Shown one piece after another: positions 46,310 to 54,021 of a DNA stretch of 64,000 nt. The stretch is from DATFVA01 sp963774455. GTDB taxonomy: Bacteria; Bacteroidota; Ignavibacteria; Ignavibacteriales; Ignavibacteriaceae. Position numbers and translations under genes: made by a program. Where the stretch lies: contig CAVZFD010000003.1 in the NCBI GenBank assembly GCA_963774455.1, forward strand, positions 620,001 to 684,000, written 5' to 3'. Position 1 is the first letter of the stretch, and every line of letters begins with the position of its first letter. Below the pieces are notes generated by a model that did not search any database, was not told where the DNA came from, and saw only the letters and a program-made list of their open reading frames with translations.

Positions 46310-47209
46310 GTGAGGAAAAAAAAGAATTCGTTTTCGTATTCGTCGAAGGCGGCATACCTGTTTCTGGCACCGGCGGTGACCTCTATACTTATTTTTTTCT
46401 TCATCCCCGTGATTGCTGCGTTTGTAATGAGCTTCACCGATTTTGATATCTACGCTCTTGCCAGTTATGATACGGTCAGGTTTATCGGATTCAGGAACTA
46501 CGTTCAGCTTTTTGAGGATCCGCTGTTCTGGCAGTCGCTTCAGAATACCATATATTACGTTATTCTTGCAACACCTCTCTCGATTGCTGTTTCGCTTGGT
46601 GCAGCAATGCTTCTCAATTCAAAACTCATAAAGTATAAAGGTTTTTTCAGGTTGAGTTACTTCATTCCGTATATCACCACGCTTGTCGCCGTAGCTATCG
46701 TCTGGAGATTTATATATCATCCCAGGTTCGGGATATTAAACTATTTCCTGGCGTGGTTCGGGATAAATCCGATCGATTGGCTGGGCAACCCTTCTACAGC
46801 AATGCCTGCGATTGTCCTTATGTCAGTCTGGAAGACATTCGGATACAATATGATAATTTTTATAGCTGGACTGCAGAATATTCCCGAGGATCTTTATGAA
46901 GCTGCATCGCTTGAAGGCGCAAACGGCTGGGAAAAGTTCAAAGCTATTACAATTCCGATGCTTGCACCTACAACTCTTTTCGTAAGTATTATTACAATCG
47001 TTGGTTTCTTCCAGCTCTTTGCCGAACCATATATAATGACCCAGGGAGGTCCTTTAAATAAAACGCTGAGCATCGTGGGATATATGTACCAGGAGGGTTT
47101 CCGATGGTGGAATATGGGTTATTCAGCTTCCATCTCATTCGTTTTATTCTTTATAATATTAATTGTTACTATCCTTCAGTTCAAACTGCAGAAAAGTCGT
47201 TTAACATAA
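46310..47209 (+). CDS. ABC sugar permease, first subunit (MalF/UgpA-like)
   Basis: 299 residues from GTG 46310, with six predicted helices. The EAA loop that contacts the ATPase is present: EAASLEGANGWEKFKAITIPML. N-terminal helix AAYLFLAPAVTSILIFFFIPVIAAF and the characteristic NTIYYVILATPLSIAVSLG mark the family. It pairs with the next gene to form the inner-membrane channel. The purine-rich repeat just upstream provides a weak ribosome site. Confidence 0.92.
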   Translation: MRKKKNSFSYSSKAAYLFLAPAVTSILIFFFIPVIAAFVMSFTDFDIYALASYDTVRFIGFRNYVQLFEDPLFWQSLQNTIYYVILATPLSIAVSLGAAMLLNSKLIKYKGFFRLSYFIPYITTLVAVAIVWRFIYHPRFGILNYFLAWFGINPIDWLGNPSTAMPAIVLMSVWKTFGYNMIIFIAGLQNIPEDLYEAASLEGANGWEKFKAITIPMLAPTTLFVSIITIVGFFQLFAEPYIMTQGGPLNKTLSIVGYMYQEGFRWWNMGYSASISFVLFFIILIVTILQFKLQKSRLT

Positions 47210-47212
47210 ATT

Positions 47213-48022
47213 ATGAAAAAAATATCCTTATACATTTTTCTTACTATCACTTCAGTGATAACGCTGGTACCGTTCATATGGATGGTGTCTGCTTCATTTA
47301 TGCCTGACGGGGAGGCAAGCGTATATCCTCCCGTATTTTTCCCGGCTCATATAGTACTCGATCAATATGTTCATCTGCTGACCAGGCTTAGCGTTGCAAG
47401 GAGCTTTCTGAACAGCATCATCCTATCAACGATGGTAACAGCCTTTTCTTTATTCTTTAATTCTATGGCAGGCTTTGCTTTTGCCAAATACAGATTTGCA
47501 GGTAAAAACAAGCTGTTTAATCTGCTCCTGGTAAATATGATTGTACCGAGCCAGGTTACGATGCTTCCATTATTCCTTATGTTAAAATCGGTTGGACTGA
47601 TAAATACATATATGGCGATATTGGTAACAGGGCTAGCAAACATTTTTGGGATCTTTCTCATCAGGCAGCATTGTATGGCAATTCCCGACAGTCTCATTGA
47701 AGCAGCCAAAATGGACGGTGCTACAGATTTCCAGGTCTACAGGAGAGTCATACTTCCCCTTGCGGTGCCAGCACTTGTAACACTCGGGATCATCACATTT
47801 CTCGGAACATGGAATGATTTTCTATGGCCGCTGATTGCTTTAACCGACGATTCAATGTACACGCTGCCGGTAGCTCTTTCCAGTTTAATGCTGGAGCATA
47901 CAAAAGATCCCGAACTAATGATGGCAGGATCTGTAATAACAATTATTCCTGTTGTAGTAGTTTTCCTTGTTCTTCAGAGGTATTATATTAAAGGAATCAT
48001 GCTGGGAGGAGTAAAAGAATAA
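47213..48022 (+). CDS. ABC sugar permease, second subunit (MalG/UgpE-like)
   Basis: 269 residues, 3 bp after the first permease. The EAA loop is EAAKMDGATDFQVYRRVILPL, and the MalG-type opening (PFIWMVSASFMPDGEA) and NSMAGFAFAKYRFAGKN segment are clear. No ATPase gene follows or precedes; a shared MsiK/MalK-type ATPase encoded elsewhere must energise it. This is the last gene of the locus. Confidence 0.93.
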   Translation: MKKISLYIFLTITSVITLVPFIWMVSASFMPDGEASVYPPVFFPAHIVLDQYVHLLTRLSVARSFLNSIILSTMVTAFSLFFNSMAGFAFAKYRFAGKNKLFNLLLVNMIVPSQVTMLPLFLMLKSVGLINTYMAILVTGLANIFGIFLIRQHCMAIPDSLIEAAKMDGATDFQVYRRVILPLAVPALVTLGIITFLGTWNDFLWPLIALTDDSMYTLPVALSSLMLEHTKDPELMMAGSVITIIPVVVVFLVLQRYYIKGIMLGGVKE

Positions 48023-48141
48023 GTGAGAATTTTGGTACATTTCGGATAATTTTCGGCTGAAGCGTTCTTTGGGTTTTTACCGATTGCTTTATCCGGAAAT
48101 CCTTCCCGGAGAGACCCACAATAATCGTTTTTAAGATGATT

Positions 48142-48225
48142 CTATTTCAAAGGCAGACGTATGATAAATTCAGTGCCTTTATTGACTTTAAATTTGAAGA
48201 CCATATAAGTTACACTCGGGGGGTA
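48142..48225 (-). pseudogene. Fossil of a histidine kinase C-terminus
   Basis: On the minus strand, a short frame ending in a TAG stop at 48142-48144 reads KVNKGTEFIIRLPLK, the typical last strand of a histidine kinase ATPase domain. Nothing further upstream continues it. It lies in the 314-bp gap between the permease and the metalloprotease genes, which otherwise shows no gene. It is a decayed remnant of a longer gene. Confidence 0.5.
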
Positions 48226-48336
48226 AATAATATTCTAATAGGTGTGCGTTAATCCTGCGGTTGCTTTCTGTCATATGCCTGCGAGCGAAAGTTTAATATC
48301 TTTTTAACTATAAAAATTATAGAGAGATACACTACT

Positions 48337-49140
48337 ATGAAACAATTAAGGATCTACCTTTTAACCATTTCTCTTCTTTCATTTTTCTTTATGGCGTGCA
48401 GTTCCGCACCTATTACGGGAAGGAAGCAATTGCAGCTTATACCTGAAAGCGAAATGCTTTCTATGAGCTTCAGTCAATATAACCAGTTCCTTAAAGAGCA
48501 CCAGGAAAGCAATGATGCGCAGCAGGTTGCACTGGTAAGAAAAGTTGGAAGTAACATAGCATCTGCTGTAGAGCAGTATCTGAGACAGAATGGTAAGGCG
48601 GGTGAAATCAGCAGCTATAAGTGGGAATACCATCTTGTAGTTGATTCCCAGGCGAATGCATGGTGCATGCCGGGAGGGAAGATAGTTGTATACACCGGCA
48701 TTCTTCCTATTACTAAGGATGAAAACGGACTTGCAGTGGTGCTGGGACATGAAATTGCGCATGCTGTTGCTCGCCATGGTGACGAAAGGATGAGTCAGGC
48801 TCTGCTTGCTCAGCTCGGAGGTGTAGCACTTTCTCAGGCACTGCAGAATAAGCCTCAGCAGACTCAGCAGTTATGGATGGCCGCATATGGTGTAGGCACG
48901 GAAGTGGGCGTTTTGCTCCCATATAGCAGAACAATGGAGAGTGAGGCTGATCATCTTGGCTTAATATTCATGGCTATGGCTGGGTATAACCCTAATGGAG
49001 CTATAGAATTCTGGCAGCGGATGCAGGCACAGAGCCAGGGATCACCTCCGGTTTTTCTAAGCGATCACCCGGGAAGCCAGACAAGAATTAACGATATTAA
49101 ATCTGAAATGCCTGAAGCTATGAAATACTATAAGAAATGA
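48337..49140 (+). CDS. M48-family metalloprotease lipoprotein
   Basis: 267 residues. Lipoprotein signal with FMACSS (Cys21). The zinc motif is HEIAH at 138-142, and the third ligand is in MESEADHLGLIFMAMAGY; the C-terminal FLSDHPGSQTRI is typical of the BepA/LoiP/YcaL group. Such proteases sit in the periplasm, attached to the outer membrane, and degrade or help mature misassembled outer-membrane proteins. No membrane segment beyond the signal peptide. The context (large outer-membrane clients nearby) agrees with that role. Confidence 0.9.
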   Translation: MKQLRIYLLTISLLSFFFMACSSAPITGRKQLQLIPESEMLSMSFSQYNQFLKEHQESNDAQQVALVRKVGSNIASAVEQYLRQNGKAGEISSYKWEYHLVVDSQANAWCMPGGKIVVYTGILPITKDENGLAVVLGHEIAHAVARHGDERMSQALLAQLGGVALSQALQNKPQQTQQLWMAAYGVGTEVGVLLPYSRTMESEADHLGLIFMAMAGYNPNGAIEFWQRMQAQSQGSPPVFLSDHPGSQTRINDIKSEMPEAMKYYKK

Positions 49141-49258
49141 TAACAGGCGAATATGAGTAATAGCAAATAGTATTAAAGAGTGATAGGCCTTACTACAGAG
49201 GATGAATATTATCTGTACTTTAATATTTCGATTTATAAACACTAAAAAAGGAAGAACG

Positions 49259-49705
49259 ATGAACAGGCTAAAGAATAGGATGTTCGGAACATTAGTACTG
49301 ACGGCAATGCTTGTATTTGCAGTAGGAACCGCGTATTCGCAGACAGACAGTACGAAAGAACATAAAATGTATGAAACTCAAAATTCTATGACCCAAAATT
49401 CCAAGTACGGTCAGGATGTATCAATGGCAGCATCAATGCTTAGAATGAAACTTGATCTGACAATGGAACAAACCAAAAGAGTAGAAGGAATACTGCAGAA
49501 TTACAAAGATCACGGTACCAACACTGCTGCAGCAACAAGTACAGATAATACGATCGATAAGGTAGAGAATGTTTTAACAGCTGATCAGAAGACCAAATTT
49601 GATAATGTAAAAACTCAGTGGTGGTCTGAAACTCAGAAGAAACTGTCAAAAAGTTCTAACTTAAATGATACTCATACCGGAACCGATAATACCTGGAAAA
49701 AATAA
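49259..49705 (+). CDS. Small secreted, Spy-like helical protein
   Basis: 148 residues from ATG 49259 (GGAAG 5 nt upstream); an in-frame upstream ATG at 49202 adds 19 unlikely residues. Signal peptide ends at AYSQ. The mature part is helical and has two LTxEQ-like segments: MKLDLTMEQTKRVEGIL and VLTADQKTKFDNVKTQW. This pattern recalls periplasmic Spy/CpxP-type chaperones, but the match is by motif only. A strong terminator follows. Confidence 0.62.
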   Translation: MNRLKNRMFGTLVLTAMLVFAVGTAYSQTDSTKEHKMYETQNSMTQNSKYGQDVSMAASMLRMKLDLTMEQTKRVEGILQNYKDHGTNTAAATSTDNTIDKVENVLTADQKTKFDNVKTQWWSETQKKLSKSSNLNDTHTGTDNTWKK

Positions 49706-49728
49706 ATCATTTTAGTCCAAATTCAATA

Positions 49729-49762
49729 AGCATACCGTCCTAAAACGGTATGCTTTTTTTTT
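49729..49762 (+). terminator. Intrinsic terminator
   Basis: Arms AGCATACCGT (49729-49738) and ACGGTATGCT (49745-49754) pair perfectly over 10 bp around a 6-nt loop and are followed by a run of T to 49762. It ends the transcript of the Spy-like gene. Confidence 0.93.
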
Positions 49763-49844
49763 AAATAAAAGCCTTTTAAACTTGAATGGCCTTTCGAAAT
49801 ATTATAATTTTAATTATGCGGTTTTCAACTACTAAGAGGAGGAG

Positions 49845-50510
49845 ATGCCTTTTACGATAGAGCAATTCCTGGGTATCTTTCAATCATATAATGATACTGT
49901 TTATCCTTTCCAGGCTGTTTTAATTATGGCAGCCGTATTTATAATTATCCAGGTATTCAGGAAAAGAAATTACGCTGATAACCTGATATCGTGGATACTC
50001 ATGTTTTTCTGGTTATGGATGGGTATAGTTTATCACATTAATTTCTTCTCATCAATAAATCCCGCAGCTTACTTTTTTGGGGCCGCTTTTATACTCCAGG
50101 CATTATTCATTCTGAAATCCGGAATTATTGACAAGAAATTGAATTTCGGATTTATAAAAGATGCCAATCATTATATAGGGCTTATCATCATTTTATATGC
50201 TTTACTAATATACCCGGTGCTTAATGTTTTCTTTGGACATGTGTATCCCGGGAATCCTACATTCGGACTTCCATGTCCCACAACAATATTTACATTTGGA
50301 ATGTTTCTTTTAACCGTCAGAAGGATTCCTCTATATCTGCTCATAATACCGTTTCTCTGGGCATTATTAGGGATATCGGCCGCCTTACAGCTCAGGATTT
50401 ATGAAGACACAGGGTTGATTCTATCAGGAATTTTAGCCGTATCGCTTATTGTAAAAGATAAAATGCTTGAAAAGAAATTTAGGATGGCCCTGATCAATAA
50501 CAGATGCTGA
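49845..50510 (+). CDS. DUF6064-type integral membrane protein
   Basis: 221 residues with six hydrophobic segments and a very strong AGGAGG ribosome site directly before the ATG. The pattern MPFTIEQFLGIFQSYNDTVYPFQ, LMFFWLWMGIVYHINFFSSINPAAYFFGA, and GNPTFGLPCPTTIFTFGMFL marks the DUF6064 family. The function is unknown. It stands alone between a terminator and the pyrophosphatase gene. Confidence 0.8.
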   Translation: MPFTIEQFLGIFQSYNDTVYPFQAVLIMAAVFIIIQVFRKRNYADNLISWILMFFWLWMGIVYHINFFSSINPAAYFFGAAFILQALFILKSGIIDKKLNFGFIKDANHYIGLIIILYALLIYPVLNVFFGHVYPGNPTFGLPCPTTIFTFGMFLLTVRRIPLYLLIIPFLWALLGISAALQLRIYEDTGLILSGILAVSLIVKDKMLEKKFRMALINNRC

Positions 50511-50671
50511 GTTTTATTACTCATAGAAATTTCTTTAAATTGACTAAATAGGGTAGTAATTGAATAGAATATTTATATATGTAATCTATTTTTTTAATGC
50601 TCTGATAGGTTTAACAGTAAAAATGAAAGCTTACCTAATCAACCAATTCTAAAACATATAATGGAAATATT

Positions 50672-53125
50672 ATGTACAGAAGTATTCTTTCCTCTATAAT
50701 CATTATACTAACCTCAGTTTCTACTTTTGCCGGTGAAGAAAGTTTAAAAATTCCTACCCTTAATAATGATCAGCAATCTATTTTATATTATGGAATAATT
50801 GTCTGCATCCTGGGCATGTTATTTGGAATATATCAATATAAAAAAGTGGTAAAACTGAAAGCTCATCAATCAATGCTGGATATTGCCCAGATAATATTCG
50901 AAACATGTAAAACCTATCTTTTACAACAGGGTAAATTATTAATCGTTCTTTTTGTTTTCATAGCAGTTTGTGTTGCATTTTATTTCGGCTTTTTACTGAA
51001 TACTCCTGCAAGCGGAGTTGCTTTGATTCTATTGTGGACGGTTATAGGAATAGGCGGATCTTACAGCGTTGCGTGGTATGGAATCAGAATGAATACTCTT
51101 GCAAACAGCAGGATGGCCTTTGCATCACTTGAGGGAAAACCAATAAAACTGCTGAACATTCCTTTGGATGCAGGAATGAGTATCGGTTTAATGCTCGTAT
51201 GCGTTGAACTTATTATGATGCTTATAATTTTACTGTTTATTCCCCGTACGTATGCCGGTGCCTGTTTTATAGGTTTTGCAATCGGTGAATCATTAGGTGC
51301 CAGTGCACTCAGAATTGCCGGGGGAATTTTTACTAAGATTGCAGATATTGGTTCAGACCTGATGAAAATCGTATTTAAAATCAAAGAAGATGATCCGCGT
51401 AATCCCGGTGTAATTGCCGACTGCACGGGCGATAATGCCGGTGACAGTGTTGGACCAACTGCGGATGGTTTTGAAACTTATGGCGTTACCGGGGTTGCTT
51501 TAATCAGTTTGATTGTTCTTGCCGTCTCAGATATTAACCATCAGACAGAATTGCTAACCTGGATTTTTACGATGCGTATTCTGATGATTATTACTTCAGT
51601 TGCAGCATTTGGAATAAACAGAAGTTTAACCCAGGTAAGATTTTCAAAAAATAAGATACTTGACTTTGAAGTACCTTTGACATCCCTGGTGTGGATAACG
51701 TCAATATTATCAATAATTGTTACGTTTATTGTTAGTTATCTTTTAATCGCAAACTTACCGAATAATCTGTGGTTTATTCTTTCTATTGTTATTAGCTGCG
51801 GAACATTAGGAGCGGCACTAATACCTGAATTCACAAAAATTTTTACAAGCACAAAATCCAAACATGTCCGTGAGATTGTAGATTCATCAAGAGTAGGGGG
51901 GGCTTCTTTGAATATTTTATCCGGTTTGGTAGCCGGAAACTTTAGTGCTTTCTGGATGGGACTTGTTTTTGTTTTTTTAATGTTCATTGCTTACATCACT
52001 AGCTTTGATGCGCTGAGTGCAATTATGATTTACCCTTCAATTTTCGCATTCGGCCTTGTAGCCTTCGGATTTCTGGGAATGGGCCCTGTTACTATTGCTG
52101 TTGATAGTTATGGCCCGGTTACGGACAATGCTCAATCCATTTATGAATTATCCCTGATCGAGGAAATCAAAGGTGTCGATAAAGAAATTGAAAAAGATTT
52201 TGGATTCAAGCCTGATTTTGAACAGGCGAAATATCATCTTGAAGCAAATGACGGAGCTGGTAATACATTCAAAGCAACCGCGAAACCTGTATTAATAGGT
52301 ACTGCCGTAGTGGGTGCTACCGCAATGATATTTTCTCTGATCCTAGTGCTAAAACAAAATTTGGGCATTGAGCCTGAAAGTGTCCTTAGTTTGTTAAATC
52401 CATATACAATGCTGGGATTTATATGTGGTGGGGCGATCGTATTCTGGTTTTCAGGTGCATCAATTCAGGCTGTTAAAACTGGAGCTTACCGGGCTGTAGA
52501 ATATATCAAGAAAAATATTCAGTTAGATGAATCTGCGAGCAAAAGTGCTTCCCTGGTGCAATCCAAGGAAGTGGTAAAGATATGTACACAATATGCACAA
52601 AAAGGAATGTTTAATATTTTTGTAGCTATCTTTTCGTTCGCTCTGGCCTTTGCATTGTTTTCTGCTCCACGTTCAAACTCTGTAGAACCTGTTTCGTTCT
52701 TTATCAGCTTTTTAATATCCATCGCGGTATTCGGGCTCTTCCAGGCAGTGTTTATGGCTAACGCGGGGGGTGCCTGGGATAATGCTAAAAAAGTTGTGGA
52801 AGTGGATTTGAAAGAAAAAGGAACGGAGCTGCATGCTGCGACTGTCGTTGGTGACACTGTTGGTGATCCTTTCAAAGATACCTCATCTGTTGCACTGAAT
52901 CCTATTATTAAATTCACAACCTTATTTGGTTTGCTTGCGATGGAAATTTCAATCTCAGAGAAATTCCGGGATATGGCACCATATGCAGGTTTAGTATTTT
53001 TTATAATAGGAATGTTTTTTGCCTGGCGCTCTTTCTATAGAATGAGGGCAGACTATGAGGAAGAAAAGGGAAGTTTAAAAAGTAATAGCACTGATAAGCA
53101 GGAGTTAAAGGCAGTAAGTAGATAA
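50672..53125 (+). CDS. hppA: Membrane-bound ion-translocating pyrophosphatase
   Basis: 817 residues, about 16 helices. It hydrolyses pyrophosphate and pumps H+ or Na+. Expected loops are present but divergent: EDDPRNPGVIADCTGDNAGDSVGPTADGFETYG where usual enzymes have GDNVGDCAGMAAD, and GDTVGDPFKDTSSVALNPIIK near the C-terminus. The GNTFKAT segment has Lys534, the position whose lysine defines K+-independent, typically H+-pumping, members. A signal-like N-terminus precedes the first helix. A hairpin follows the gene at 53222-53252. Confidence 0.9.
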   Translation: MYRSILSSIIIILTSVSTFAGEESLKIPTLNNDQQSILYYGIIVCILGMLFGIYQYKKVVKLKAHQSMLDIAQIIFETCKTYLLQQGKLLIVLFVFIAVCVAFYFGFLLNTPASGVALILLWTVIGIGGSYSVAWYGIRMNTLANSRMAFASLEGKPIKLLNIPLDAGMSIGLMLVCVELIMMLIILLFIPRTYAGACFIGFAIGESLGASALRIAGGIFTKIADIGSDLMKIVFKIKEDDPRNPGVIADCTGDNAGDSVGPTADGFETYGVTGVALISLIVLAVSDINHQTELLTWIFTMRILMIITSVAAFGINRSLTQVRFSKNKILDFEVPLTSLVWITSILSIIVTFIVSYLLIANLPNNLWFILSIVISCGTLGAALIPEFTKIFTSTKSKHVREIVDSSRVGGASLNILSGLVAGNFSAFWMGLVFVFLMFIAYITSFDALSAIMIYPSIFAFGLVAFGFLGMGPVTIAVDSYGPVTDNAQSIYELSLIEEIKGVDKEIEKDFGFKPDFEQAKYHLEANDGAGNTFKATAKPVLIGTAVVGATAMIFSLILVLKQNLGIEPESVLSLLNPYTMLGFICGGAIVFWFSGASIQAVKTGAYRAVEYIKKNIQLDESASKSASLVQSKEVVKICTQYAQKGMFNIFVAIFSFALAFALFSAPRSNSVEPVSFFISFLISIAVFGLFQAVFMANAGGAWDNAKKVVEVDLKEKGTELHAATVVGDTVGDPFKDTSSVALNPIIKFTTLFGLLAMEISISEKFRDMAPYAGLVFFIIGMFFAWRSFYRMRADYEEEKGSLKSNSTDKQELKAVSR

Positions 53126-54021
53126 TCAGAAAAAACATAATTTATATTCATTTAATGACTGTAAACCGGAGTAATGTTTGCACGCTCTCCGGAATTTAAA
53201 ACCATTCACATTAGGAAATCCGGGAGGAACAATAAAATTTTTTGTTCCTCCTGCAAATTTTGGGATTCCAGAGATTCGTGAGGAAAATATCCGTTAATAT
53301 ATGGTATATGCGTAGATATTTTCGTTAAAATATTGTTTTTTAGGGTTCTTCAAGGTTAATATTATTTTCATCACTATTGAACGCTGTGTGATTGAATTTC
53401 AGCACAGCTGCGAAGAATATACCGCCGGCAATATTGCCTGCGGTTGCAATTCCGGGGAATCTTAGGTATTCCCCAATCGAGAAGCCCTGAGCAAGTAATC
53501 CGGAGAGATCATCACTTTTCAACAGTACAGTGATAAAGACTTCCTACACTGATAGATGCGGTGATTATCCATATAAATACGTCCTATATGCGTTCTTCTC
53601 ATTTGGACCAGAGTGGCTTCTTCGGTATGTCTTTATATCTGGCAATAACTTTTCTGTGGCTTGGATCGATTAATAGCTGTCATTACAATAAACTTCTCTA
53701 ATGATTAGGAAATTTACGGGTAAGGAAGATGAAGCTGAGGATGCTGGTAAGTGGATTGTAGTAGGATCTGGCATACCAGGCTTGTAGCGCGGAAAGACAA
53801 ATCCCTGGTAAGGTGTAAAAAAGGGCGAAAAAAAATTACCTTAACAGGTTCCCGTGAATACTTTACATTAAAACATTGAAATTTTTATTGTTTTAAGATG
53901 AGCTAAATATTGAACTTCAAAGCTATTTTGTATAATTTTTCGCTCAAAATAAAATATTATCCGGAGGATTTATAGATTTCTTTTCTACTGTAATTATTGA
54001 TTTATATCTTTCGGGTTCCAC
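53126..54021. other. Long non-coding gap with a hairpin and a decayed gene
   Basis: This stretch of about 900 bp holds a hairpin after hppA (arms GGAGGAACAA 53223-53232 and TTGTTCCTCC 53242-53251, no T-run after it), and a transporter fossil on the minus strand. The remainder, about 53700-54021, shows no gene, apart from a 28-codon frame at 53701-53787 that I do not trust. It ends at the sprA start. Confidence 0.6.
53340..53560 (-). pseudogene. Remnant of a formate/nitrite-type (FNT, YfdC-like) transporter
   Basis: The minus-strand frame 53340-53522 encodes about 60 residues that look like the C-terminal end of an FNT channel: FSIGEYLRFPGIATAGNIAGGIFFAAVLKF. Just upstream, EVFITVLL (the helix preceding it) can be read but is preceded by an in-frame stop. 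The rest of the roughly 280-residue protein is gone. No promoter or start codon can be linked to it. Confidence 0.6.

Noticed and set aside
53701..53787. 28-codon ORF after the transporter fossil
   Set aside because: No ribosome site and no recognisable content; in a decayed region.
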